Shown here piece after piece: positions 43,362-55,888 of a stretch of 64,000 bases of DNA. Within the stretch, counting starts at the first letter, position 1. Every line of letters begins with the position of its first letter. A program made the position numbers and the translations under genes. Source of the stretch: Gonatopus flavifemur (Eukaryota > Arthropoda > Insecta > Hymenoptera > Dryinidae); the NCBI GenBank assembly GCA_018340375.1, contig JAFFJZ010000001.1, forward strand, positions 17,626,001-17,690,000. The letters run 5' to 3'. The notes beneath the pieces are model-generated. The model saw nothing but the letters and a program-made list of their open reading frames with translations, was not told the origin of the DNA and made no database searches.

Positions 43362-46300
43362 TTGTTTTGAATTATAATCTTAATATTTCTTCTTATAACA
43401 ACATGCATTCCGCACTCTGTTCAATTCAAGGACGTTATGTTTATAAATTCACCATCAGAATCACTGTTAAACGCAGGAAGAAATAGCATGTAATTACATT
43501 TTAGTCGTCACGCGTTTTATTGCTGAAATACATCCTGAACACTAAGTTCCTCGTTACACTTTGAAATAAGCTAATAGAGTTTCAATTTGATGTTATAACT
43601 TCGAATGTGATTAGAATGACACCTCGTGGTGTCAAAATAGCTCTGGGAGGTGCTATTTTTTCGGAGGAGGATGCCAATTTTTTCTACACCGTATGTCATA
43701 TTATTTATGAAAATAAATTCCTTCGGCATGTTATCCAGAATAATTTTTGTATGAATCTCTCCCGCAACTCTGTCAAATAACGATTGTTATGATGAAGAGT
43801 CATATTTATTATCAGATGGTTAAAACCACACACGATTGTTTTTCAAATGACATTTAATTTATATATTTTCCAAACTGAAAATCAGTATAGACATTGATTG
43901 AATTCCTAATCGATATAATTAGCCAGCAGTTTATTTTCATCGCGAGAAGAAACAGGCCACCTTAAAACACAACAAACGGTTTGGCAATGGTATCATACTC
44001 GTTTAATTACGACAAGACGGAATTTGCATCTAATTTTCTCTTTCGCCACACAAAATCGACAATGATATTATTCGACCGACAGCATTGAGGACTTTGTATG
44101 TTATTGATTAATTTTGATGTTGGAATCGTGTTAACAAAATTTACGATGAAACATTAGTTCTAAAAGATTTAGACTTCCTCAAAATGATCGTGTATGTCTC
44201 TTTAGAGAGATATTTATTCTTATTTGATGAAAGCGTGCGGATTTGATTGAGTACGCAAGAAGGATTCATCGATTGTCAAAGTGAAAATTTGTTTTTTACA
44301 AATTCATTCAACGATAGCGTGTGTGATACGAATGAAGATAGTATATTTTATATGGAAGATGCACGTGTGAATTAGCCGATAATATTTGGAATAAAAATTT
44401 GATATTTTCTTCCCTAAGCAGACGTGATACAAACATTATACACGACATGACCTACTTCTGCAACAGGTTCACATGAAGACTATCCGTATCACGTTCAAGT
44501 GACCTGTATCGCGTTTGTTGAGGAAACAGAGATTGAAGTTTAGAGGTTTCCTTCGTTTTTTCGCGCAAGGCGGAAGTGCAATCTTCGCGTGCAATTTCAC
44601 CCTCTTTGTCAACACGATTGTACTCGTTTTTAGAAACCATGTATAGAAATTTACCTTTTGCGTACAATCTATAATCATTACAGGAAAAGATGAAATGTGT
44701 TTTATTACAATTGCCATATTCAAATTGAATTATATATTCATGCATTGAATATCATTAAGAATAAATTCAATATGGCGACGAGTGTCGATTTATCGGAATT
44801 AATCGTTCAAGTTAAGTCTTACAAGAAATTACGCGAAATGAGGAGGATTTTTTTTCTGCACATATTTCTTAATCGTTACGAAGGATACTTGTTTCTCAGT
44901 AATCAGTGTTGTGTGATTAATCATTTTTCAATCTAGATCAGAATTCACAAAATATCGAATTATTCACAGGTTTAGACACATCACCATAAAATCGATGATT
45001 ATCTAATTCTACCTATCGTTTCATACAACACTCACTTTTCTTCTTTCACATGCACTTGTATTAAAAAAACACTCATGATAAGCACTCCAAATCACAATAG
45101 ATTGCACCGTCGTTGATCTAAACCTCAATATAAAGGAAAAAAGGTCGCATTCATTGATAATACCTATGGTTTGATGCCCACTTGTCGAAGCACCTGCACA
45201 GACTGAGGAAAACTACCCTTTGGTATCAAGAGACTCTTTTCACTCCCAGGGACCTTGTCTTGTTTCGCTTTTATTTTAGCTTATAACGCGTTCCCTTCCT
45301 CTCCTCCGTCTTGGTATCTCCAATTCGTAGGTCGAAAAATCAACGTTCCCCTCTCTTATCAACCGAGAAAGGCGGCGAAAAAAAATTAAAATGGTAGGGG
45401 AAAGATTTTGGCAGAGAAACTGCTTGTAATCATTTGTAGCCACACCAATGTATGTGGTCCAAATCTTTGTACATGCACATATTCACGAATAAACATATCG
45501 CCTATTAGTAATCGTATTAGTTGCCATTGTCCTTGCTTCGCACTCGGCAAATTCGGTTTATTATTTGCAATTGCGAAGCAAGGTAAATTACATTCCATAA
45601 GTAGGTTCTTGGCCTTGTCATTAACAATCAGGAAAATTTTATCTATGCCAAAAACGTGCTTCGATCATACGTCAAATATTGCACATCGTAAGAAAATTGT
45701 TGCGAGAGAAATTATGTATTTGTAGATCAGTAATTCAGAATTGAAATTGTATAAAAATGATATCAAATAAATCTATAAAATTCATCTGCATTATATACTG
45801 AAATCAATCATTGTAGCAGAGCAATTTTAGCAAGAACGATGAAATGTTCTTCACAACTTTTATATTGTCGAACATCTTCCTTACAAGAGTTTTCCTGCGG
45901 AAGGATAACTCTGTACGATATGAAGATAGCATACCCTATATTCCCTATATTCATACTTTAGGGTATATTATCCGCATGAAAGAAGAGAGGCATTCCAATT
46001 TGAAAACCTGCTTCATGTTCATATCTTTGAACTTATCGTTGAAAAAAATGATAATTCCTTGAAATTTTTTGGCCCTTTTTTCTGATATGGATATTCTTTC
46101 GACACCAAATCATTGACACAGTGCCCTGACCTAGTTACTATAAGCTACCCGGTTGATCATCAACATGATTCGTAATTAAAACGTTTGTACAGTCAAATAC
46201 GTTTATATAACTTCACGTACATCTGTTCGTAGAAGTGCAATTCATTTTGTCTACAAAATATTTTCAGCATATATTATTTCAACTTCCAAACGACTAGAAA

Positions 46301-47698
46301 GAGTTTCAATATTCGCTACACGATTATAATGGAAAATGTCTCATCTTCAAATTCAAAACCACACGATGTATTATCAATTTCAATTTATCAATTGACATGA
46401 AGATTGATTGATTTAAACATCTCCGATACAATTAAATATTGAAAAAGAGCATATTTCAAAACATGTTTCGAAAACACCGTTTGTGGACTCGAATGCAATC
46501 TACCAAAGAAAATGATAAATCTATTCATAACTTCTCCAACTTTCCAGGGTTGATTTATTTCAACTGCAACACTGTATTGTTGATAAGTTTATATTACTAA
46601 AAACAGCAAGGAAATTCAAACTATAGCTGAACAGAACATTGTGCAGTACAGATATACAATAATCAAATTCATTCTTGATACATATTTTCTAGTTATCATT
46701 GATACAGTTAGAATTTGTGACAAAAGTAAAATATATGCATTAATTGATTGAACACGTCGCTTATTCACACCAGGATTTTATAAGGATTGGTAATCTTTGC
46801 GAGCGAAGTGTTTGGGGAAGTGATTTTTCGATCATCGTTCCAGCACAGACATATATGACTGAATAATTATTCCCTGATGGAACATTCAAAGTCAGGTGAG
46901 TTCTTTGGAGAAAACTTCACTTTCATTATAAAGGATGAGAATCACATTTAATTGTATCCAAATTTTTGCGATATTTTAAACAAGTAGAGAGGAATTATGA
47001 TGAATTTATGAAAACTTCCATCAATCATGTATAATATTTGTGACCAAAAATTCAATCATTTTGCAAATACAATTGCCATGCTACAGATTCTTCGTTATTG
47101 ACGGCTAAGGAGGATCAAGAATTTGAATATTATGACCTTGGCCTTCACCGGTCAGCACTGCAACAATAAAGCAAAATGCTTTGAGAGAGAGAGAGAGAGA
47201 GGCTTGAAGGCAATAATAGTGGACACGCGATCCTTAAGTGTTTTACTTGTAGCTTGAAAATGAGAGAAAGAATAACTGAGATGTGGGATTGCGATAAAAG
47301 AAAACAGTATACATGTATACAATGAATGTATAACATAGCCTTTTAGAGATCTTTAATCGCTAAAAATACCTGTGCTTTCTCAATGTTCACCGTTTTCCAT
47401 TCCCTCGGTTCGCTTTCTTCCATTCTTATTAGATGAGTTGGTCATTCTGGTATATTATTACTTACCACGAAAAATTATGCACAAAACATTTGTGAATGCC
47501 TCAAATTGCTTCTTATCTAGACATAAAAATATATTCACGGTAAAATGTTTTCGATTATTTTTGAACTGTTCATGCGGTAGAAATGAATTATAATTTTATC
47601 AGCACTCCACCTATTTGCGGTGAGCACATCCTTTCGCTTTCGCGAATGTTTAGCTGTTCTTTTGGTTTTAAAAGTACTTTATGGTGCTTCAAATTCAT
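43362..47698. other. Gene-poor interval upstream of flightin
   Basis: No supported gene. A frame at 44773-44850 (MATSVDLSELIVQVKSYKKLREM) and one on the minus strand at 44650-44452 look mildly protein-like but have no splice or homology support. An exact 12 bp inverted repeat CCTTGCTTCGCA/TGCGAAGCAAGG lies at 45531-45542 and 45572-45583. A GA microsatellite is at 47183-47202. Confidence 0.45.
47183..47202. repeat. (GA)n microsatellite
   Basis: Nine to ten GA dinucleotides in a row. Confidence 0.9.
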
Positions 47699-47930
47699 AT
47701 TGCTGAAGTTTGAATCGTTTATTGAAATAAATTAGTAATCAAATAAGTAAATCCTCAGCTGTTCAAGACTCAAATCAATCTTACAGTATTTCCATTTAGC
47801 AATCTTTCCAGTTCCGAGGAGTTAATTTGAGAAGTTAAATAACGATGATTCATTAGATTTTTCACGTTTGAATTGTAGCGTTTCGTTTCTATGAACGATT
47901 CAAAGTGCAACAACATTCAAATTCATCCAA
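47699..47930. repeat. Dispersed repeat, copy 2 (without MITE)
   Basis: Matches both sides of the interrupted copy at 25405-25905: GAAGTTTGAATCGTTTATTG on the left and GTTTCGTTTCTATGAACGATTC on the right. It is immediately followed by the GCCAGAGTTG repeat. Confidence 0.7.
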
Positions 47931-47949
47931 ATCGAGCAAAGATTCAGTC

Positions 47950-48638
47950 TCCCATGTGGAAATAGCCAGAGTTGACAAGTGGCGTGGTACAGGCAAAGTA
48001 GTATTTGCCAGACTTCGGCAGAAACAACTGTGCCCATTCAGAGAATCATTACCAGTTTTCCAACTGGCGCCAAATATTCGTCGGATTTCAGACGGTACTG
48101 GCTTACGTTGTCAGACGGTCTTGAGCCAGTATCGAAATCATATTGTTCGGAGAATACCCAGAACGTACAGAAACGGGACCACTCAGTACCGAATCAGAGT
48201 TGGTTGGATGGTGAAATGCGAAAAAAAGACGATACAACACCAATATCGATGCAACGTTGTTCTAATACGGAATAGATAGTGGATAGGGATTCCTCTGATC
48301 TTTTCAATAACACGGTTACTTTGAAGAGACAATACTGCGCCAGTGTTGAGCCAGAGTTGGTATCAGCATGGAATATGTTCGATAGATGACAATGTGCCGA
48401 TATTGATACGACTCTGGTTGACTATGAAATCGGTAGTCAACTGACGTTAGAATCACGATCTTGGCAATTCGGCTGTTGTAGTGAGCCGAAATCGCGGCAG
48501 CATTCGGCCAGAGTTGGTATCATCATTCAATATGTTCGAGAAACAACAATGTGCCAGCATTGGTAGGACTTTATTCCACTACGGAATCTATGGTGAATTG
48601 TATGACTTCAACGGTCCCTTTACAATCAATGGCAATTC
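47950..48638. repeat. Dispersed GCCAGAGTTG repeat, copy 2
   Basis: Aligns with 35399-36050 across nearly its whole length, with small indels. It begins CCCATGTGGAAATAGCC and ends TTACAATCAATGGCAATT. Confidence 0.75.
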
Positions 48639-50524
48639 GATATACCTGGGCTTAAAGAGTTTGAAAACATCTGAAATTTATTAATTTGGAATTGTGAAAA
48701 GAAAAACGTCATTTCTCGATACACAATTCTGGAAATTCCTATTCGATCATAAAATTTTATTTCATTGACACAATAAAAAATTCTATTATGCTAAAGATTT
48801 ACGATGTTGTGGAAACTTAAGAGCTCACGGAGAAAAATTATAATGTAAATTTAACATCAGTGCATAGATAAAACTTTAAATGTAATTTCTACATTAATTT
48901 TGATGAAACTCACATGATACGTACATGATCATTGCTTTGGAAGATTGTAAAAATTACGCCAATCCAAAAATATATTGATTATGCTATTATTGACCACGAA
49001 CAATGTAAATTTTCCATTACACTCGACTGAATCTACTTTTCACGAACGTGATGCCATAAGGCATGCTCAACCACATTTCCACTTATTCAATTCTACAGCA
49101 ATCCAATGTACATTCAACAAGTACAGTTGCTAATGTTACTCATGCTTTTTTGAATGATAATCTGATTTATTTCCCAGGAATTTTATTCTCATTCTCAAAT
49201 ATACAGTTACCGCGATCTGATGTGTATTCAACAATTGTTTCTGCAAAAACTACTCGCCTGTGTTGGTAATACTACTGAGAAGCTTTGTAACATTCCTTTT
49301 AGTTCAAAATGATTAAAATCGCGTCACAAAGATGGCGCAAACAGTTTCAACAGTTTTCCGCGAGTATCAGTTTGTTCCTACATTTGATATATATTAAAAA
49401 CTTGAATCTCCACCCATAGCGTACGGTTAGTGATAATGATAGAATAAGGCGACATAACATTGTATTGTATCTTCTTGTAATATGTAATATGTAAGATGTA
49501 AGATAATTCAAGCTGAGTGATTAAAGTTCATTTCACTGCTCAAAACTGCATTTGTATATATTGTCTCATTGCAAATTCAACAAAAAACACAACAGCAAGA
49601 ATTAATTGGGAAGATACAATTTTTTTTATTTCAATTGTCAGTGAAAATTCATAAAAATGCGGCGCAAATAATGTAAAATTTTAATCACCTAAATTTTATC
49701 CCCATCTTTGTGGCTTTTGGAAAATTAACAAAAATTGTTGTAGTTATTATCGTAGTTCTCGCGTATGCATAAGATATATGAATGAGCGATTGAAATTTTA
49801 TTCAAAAATCCTAACATGTATTTTACATCAGACTGATGTACAAATTTCATAAGTTTGAAGTAAATATCGCTTGTCATACTGTTTATATTTCATTCATCAC
49901 GACAATAGAATTTACATTTGATGTATGTGATAGTTATGAAGCGCGTATGTTAAAATTACATCAGATTGCGGTAGAATTGCGACGTTTTCAATTTACAGCG
50001 AAAATGATGTAGAATTTCCACCGCAGAAATGCTATCCCTATATTTACATGTGGATTTTGTCAAATTCATCGCAATTGCTGTATCTGCTACCCCAAATTTT
50101 TCTCCGTGCTTCTTAATACATGCGTTGAAATCTCTATTCCCTGTCATGTTTTTTCCACAATCATCCATATACAGAGATAAATGTTTTCTCCCTTTAACAA
50201 TGAATACATTTTTCATTTGGATATTATTTCTTGAATTCCAATCAGTTGTATAAAATGTTTAAAATTTCGAACAATTAACAATTAGTCTAATCAATTCATT
50301 TTATATTCTTCTTTCGAGGTTTTTAGTCGCTTGACTGTGTATCATCCTAATATTTGTTATTCAATTGAATTGTATAGTATATTTCTTTTCATTCTTCGTA
50401 ATTCGTTATTAAATTTATATGGAGCGATTTACCCAATATCACGAATAAAACGCAGGGAATAGGATGATGTGAGGATTCATGAATATATTGTATCTTGAGA
50501 ACAAAGATAAGAATCCCCAATCGA

Positions 50525-50788
50525 ATGACCGTGCTTTATAGGCTAAAATTACTTGAGAGACTGAGTTACGTACATGAACATATTAAAAAGTTGGAATCTA
50601 TATTGAATGGATTTATCTGTAAGACACGCGTAAGTTATGAGGAAGAAGTTTCTCATACACAAGCTCGAAATAATCTTCTGAATAACGAAATGAATAATAT
50701 TGATGATACGTTGATCTCGTTGCCTGGACTTTTATGCACTTTCATTGTTCTTTCGACAACTTTGATGATGGCTTTCTATCATTCTTAA
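50525..50788 (+). CDS. Possible small tail-anchored protein (87 aa), unrecognised
   Basis: A single open frame from ATG 50525 to TAA 50788. Residues 5-60 are charged and helix-prone (RLKLLERLSYVHEHIKKLESIL, EEEVSHTQARNNLLNNEM), with coiled-coil-like leucine spacing. Residues 63-87 (about SLPGLLCTFIVLSTTLMMAFYHS) form one hydrophobic segment ending two residues before the stop, the layout of a tail-anchored membrane protein. Composition differs from the surrounding AT-rich frames. No intron, promoter or poly(A) site was identified, and I do not recognise a family, so a chance ORF remains possible. Confidence 0.35.
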   Translation: MTVLYRLKLLERLSYVHEHIKKLESILNGFICKTRVSYEEEVSHTQARNNLLNNEMNNIDDTLISLPGLLCTFIVLSTTLMMAFYHS

Positions 50789-52449
50789 TAGGTAGGGATA
50801 TTAATATAATATCACGCAATTGTGACTCAATATTACGCATAATATATTTCTTTATCTCAATGCAACCTTGACTGGCAATAATCAGTATCATTTTGCTATC
50901 CAGCGACATTTTCTCAGTATTCAGATGATAAATCCTGCCCTCTCACTCTTCGATTGCCCAGAGTTCATTCCTGACACTTTGACAAATTACCTCGTGTGAA
51001 TCATTTTTTCAAAATTACTATATTGATATGAAAATGGGCAGTCACTCACATCTTTGAACACATCCACATGCCATAAACAAACTATCATGAGGCAATCATG
51101 CTTGTGGAATTATTTATAATTGTGATCGTATATACAATTACACAAGAGAAAATTAAATTTATCTTTCCAATAAAAATCGAATATATTCTCTTAATTCTCT
51201 CAATCGAAAATAGTATATTTAGAAATCATTCAATTTTTCATAACATTACCTCATTCCTGTACATGGAATGAATGTATCACAATAATTCTATCTTTGATAT
51301 ATTTATTCTTTATCCTACTCAACAATGTCAGGGTCACATCAATTACTACGTTTTTAATAATGTTCGTGAATATACAACATTTGAATTAATTTCTAAATTG
51401 CAGTACCAACATTGTAAATGTCAACGAAGAGATTTGAAAAAAAAAAAACAAAACAGCGAGTCACTTTCTACTCACGGGAATGACTAAGTTGTTTTTTTTT
51501 CTCGCTTTTCACTTGAATCGATTAAAACTTTCGTTTCATTTGAGAGAAACGATTATTGTTTTAATGCAGATTGAATATTTTGCATTCCCATGCGCACCGA
51601 GGAAATCTTCTGGTAATCGAAGAAAAAAAACGTGAGGTAACGGAATACACGAATGTATCTTGATCAAAGACACATGTAGAAATATGAATTGTTCTTATCA
51701 GGTGTTTTTTTGCATCCACTCATGCATACAGATGGTACTTGTGGCTTTATCCACCCCCAATAAATCAAAAATATCTCTTGAATGTTTACACAAAATTTCT
51801 ATTCATACATTCTATTCATTTCTATTCTTGTCTTGGAAATTCCGTTTGTGAGAGTCCTTACAACAAGGACTGTTCAATGAACGTAAATGGAGATTTGAAC
51901 ATTAACCTAAACTCAATATGCAGACATATTACTCCACCAATTTTACAACCTTATTGATCTTTGAACTTGGAAAAAACCATGATCACACTCAATCCTTTCA
52001 GGGATTGTACATGAATTATGTATGAACCTGAACATCAATGATGGTCGATCGGTAATACGTCAATTTTTCCTCATCTCGATGGTGCATCTCATTTCATAAG
52101 CATGAGGTAAATCTTCCTTTCCACGGGTACTTTCCAGGAATGATTTTTTTCACAGACATTTTTTCATTTCGTAGGAACATTTTGTACGAGGTACATCGTT
52201 CGTATCATATTCACAAGCTGTTGAATGCATTCAACAATGAAACATCGCATGATTTGAATTCAAAGGATGATTATTTTGCTGGTACGAATGAAGATTAGAG
52301 GGAAAACTGCGTACTTATGTGGTGTTTTGTAGTTGTGATTAAAGGGGACAAAATGTTCGACACGCGATCTGAGCTCAGACTTGGTATATGACTATATTTT
52401 GAACGATATAGAGAAAGAAAAAGAAACTAACGAATGAAATAGGGGCAGA

Positions 52450-52560
52450 GGAGGTCAAGTTTCGATGACGTATTCGACTGTAAGGCGTGATAATAATGAC
52501 GTCACAATAGCGAGAGGTCAAGGCGTTCTTTTACTGTACAAACGCTCATATAAGAGTTTC
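52450..52560 (+). promoter_or_regulatory. Possible promoter: AGGTCA half-sites, CRE and TATA-like box
   Basis: GAGGTCAAG occurs near 52451 and AGAGGTCAAGG near 52513, resembling monomeric nuclear-receptor sites. TGACGTCA, a palindromic CRE, is at 52497-52504. ATATAAG at 52548-52554 is a TATA-like box on the plus strand. Together they could drive a distal first exon of the gene at 55889, but nothing proves use. Confidence 0.3.
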
Positions 52561-52628
52561 GTGGGATGATGAAGATTTAAGAATTCGGAAAGTATTTTCT
52601 CCTCCGGTGATATTGAATTTCCATAAAT

Positions 52629-52656
52629 CTCTCCCTCTCTCTCTCTCTCTCTCTCT
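52629..52656. repeat. (CT)n microsatellite
   Basis: About 12 CT dinucleotides, 70-100 bases after the TATA-like box, where GAGA-type factors could bind. Confidence 0.9.
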
Positions 52657-55600
52657 TTCTTCGGACAACTCATGTTTTTATTTCCATTCCAACAAGTTTG
52701 AATCTTTTTACCTAAAACGCTGCCAGTCGAGTTCCCATCGAATGATTCATTTTTGTCAGTTTTATCCTTATTTTGAGTAACCGAAAGAACAATAAAAAGA
52801 TATTTGAGGAGAATTCAAGGAGAATCTTGTTATAATTTACTCTCATGCTTGTACAAGATTTCTTCCTCTTTCAGGAAAAAAAATAATTCTCCTTCGTGTA
52901 GCGTTTCGATGTATCATTATTGGATTTCATGTCTCAAAATAATAAACATGTTTTTTGAAATAATAGAACGTTAATTAATGCACAATTGGTTGATTCGTAT
53001 CAATTATCATGATAAACTGTGGGGAAACAATGTTTCATGTGAAATATGTAATGTGTTTTACCTTAAAAAGTAGGGGAGGATATTTTTGTTTCGTTAATGT
53101 GAACTTTAGGAACAACTTCCGGGTACATAATGTAATGAAATAATGATTCAACCGATTGTTTTCAGCCAATTGGAGAGTCTTACTTCAATATTTCTTAGTT
53201 GATCGCAGGTCACGAATCAGTAAGGATGCGAAAGGTCACACGCTAACCAGATGGACAGCCGATAGTAACTCGACCTAGCTTCATTCTTCATAAAATGGGC
53301 CAGTAACTTAGTCGTTCAGTCGGTCAGGAAGTGACGTTACCCTTGCTATTCCGCTTTTACACGGCATATCTTTCACGGAGAGGGTCTAAATGGGATTAGA
53401 CTGTGCTTGCAATAAAAAGTCATTTATTGTCTTCTCGAAGGAACTTGACGATAAAATCTTTTGACCTCGAGAATTTAGTCTTGGAATGTACTAAAAGCAG
53501 ATCGGGTAATTGACAGAGATATCTTTCCCATCTTCGCATAAAATATCTTCAATTAAAACAAGATGTAAATTTCCACAAATGTCTGAATAACTTTAGGTGT
53601 TCGATTGAGCGAATAGTTGTTTATGAACACCCAAGTTCGAACTGAAAGAAAAGATAATAGAAACACATTTCCAATTGTGTTACATAAATTTGAAAGTAAT
53701 TTACGCATACATGCGTTAGGAATTTTCCGTATTTTACCAGAAATTTACTGGGAAATGATAGTAAAAATCTCATAAAGTTTGGAATTTTCAGTTGAATTTA
53801 TGGCAAATTTTATACAGGTGCATGTAATGGAAATTGATTTCCTATCTCACGATATCGGAATTTTTCGGTTGCTGGGAATAGGAAAATTTCAATTATTTTT
53901 CACAGTGTACATCTTTCAGAATGTCGATTTTTGTTGCGAGGTATTTTCTTCCGTGTCCACGATTATGTATTGTGTCATTGGATTGAAAAATGATGGTAAT
54001 CATTTATTATATAATTTCAAACATTCACAACACAGTTCCATTATTTGGTATCACAATTTCATGACTCATACGAATAATTGGATGGAACGATACATGTGAG
54101 TCTTCAAATTGTATAGAAAACATAGTTGTTCGTTAAATTCACATTATCCACACAGAAGTGGAATTTATATTCAAAATTTTCATTTGATTATGAATTTTCA
54201 ATCAATATATCCGTTCAGAGATGTAAAGAGCCAGTAGATATAGAGTAATGCAGTTCGATATTCGAATTTTTTACAATTATAAATGACAAAACACAATTCA
54301 GTGTATGAGGAATATTTTGTTCATATGTTGGGGAGGCAGATAAGAACTGTTGTATACTATATTCACATATTCTTCGAACGTGATATTCAAAACATTATCA
54401 GACACATTCACATGTTTCAATAACAAAGTATGTTTACGTGACTTATCCAACCATAATTTTCAATGAACGTTATAATACGTATGATATCACGTTCATATTT
54501 AAATAAAAATGTATTCATAAATCTCAAAATGTTGATTCGAATATTTTCGTTTTATAAAATTGTTCTTATTTTTCATTCTAATCAACTGAGATGTATACTC
54601 GTGCGAAGGATATACAGCACACATATATTTTCTACCTGATCGAAGGATAAGAGTTGAACTTTGATCTTCTTCGTATACATTTCATGAGAAAGCTTCGTTC
54701 ATCTTCCATCGTGATATCTACTAATTCGTAAAAGCTCGATCGAGGTTCATTATTGTGGGAATTTGAAATCTAATCTTCAACCCTGGGTGGATTACCGACA
54801 CACAAGTAAATTAGAATGTATCAACTTTTAACTCGATCGTAAAATTGATTGGGAACTGAAATGAAATCTTGAAAATTGCCACATTCTTCGATTGTTTTTA
54901 AAAACACACTCCATGAGACACGTGGGGATTAAATCCTACATGACCTTATTCGACTTTTCGGTCTTTCAACATTTGATTCGAGGGAAACGTAAATGGACGG
55001 CAGAGTCGTGTAGGGCTTTTTATCTCAGCGCACTTGTGATATCGCGTAAGAGTTTCTAAGAAAGGAAATATTTCATTATTGTAATGGTTTTCGTATGAAA
55101 AAGAACATCGATCGTGTCAATTCGTGTGCCTAATCTACGTAATAACTTTTGATGGCCTACATAAATGAGAGGATACAATAAACTTTATGTATGCTCGAGT
55201 TTTCTTTTATGTATTGGAAAAAGTTGATGACGCAATGGATCTTTAATCGTTGATATTTTCTTACCGGCGAATGTTACGAGTCCCTTCATTTCATATTGTT
55301 CATTCAGGAATTAGAATTAAGGAATTAGAAATATGAGTGTTCATCTCATCGACGATGATGAATATTATTTATCGAATTATTAAACTTGTTTATAGACTCG
55401 GCGTATCACTTGTAAAAACCATGTTCCGACGAGTGACTGTTTGGAGAACGCGCAAAAAATATTGCTGTGTGTATACATTTCGATAGAATTGTGACGTAAA
55501 AGACGACAAGAATGGAGATTTTCTCATGATTACCTAGAATGTTTGAAGAGTACTAAATGTCGTAGGATTATCATGGAAAGATTATGTATTCCCTATTTCT

Positions 55601-55888
55601 TTTTCTCATCTACAATTCTTGTATTTAACTTCTTGCATAGATTATAATTGACCCAACAACGATAATAAATGACCTGAGGTACGATGTCTTCCTCATACAT
55701 TCGAGGAGAAGGAGGGAAAGATATGGCTCGAAAATTTTGGTGGGGAGAGAGACAACATTTATCGTCAGCTCTTGGATTTTTCTTCATTTTTCAACAAAGT
55801 CTGTTTCGGGTCGAGGTTGATATATTCATTTGACGTTCGAGTCTCTCTCGCTTTTGCGAGATTATTAGTGTACAATTAATCGTTCATC

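Larger units (their letters stand above)
50789..55888. other. Intergenic upstream of the membrane-protein gene
   Basis: No gene seen. It holds a CT microsatellite (52629-52656), a promoter-like cluster (52450-52560), and somewhat GC-richer sequence at 53200-53350 with further AGGTCA-like half sites. Confidence 0.45.

Noticed and set aside
44452..44936. Divergent pair of short coding-like frames (minus strand ending SLHVNLLQK; plus strand MATSVDLSELIVQ)
   Set aside because: Composition is mildly protein-like but no convincing splice sites, family resemblance or continuation was found.
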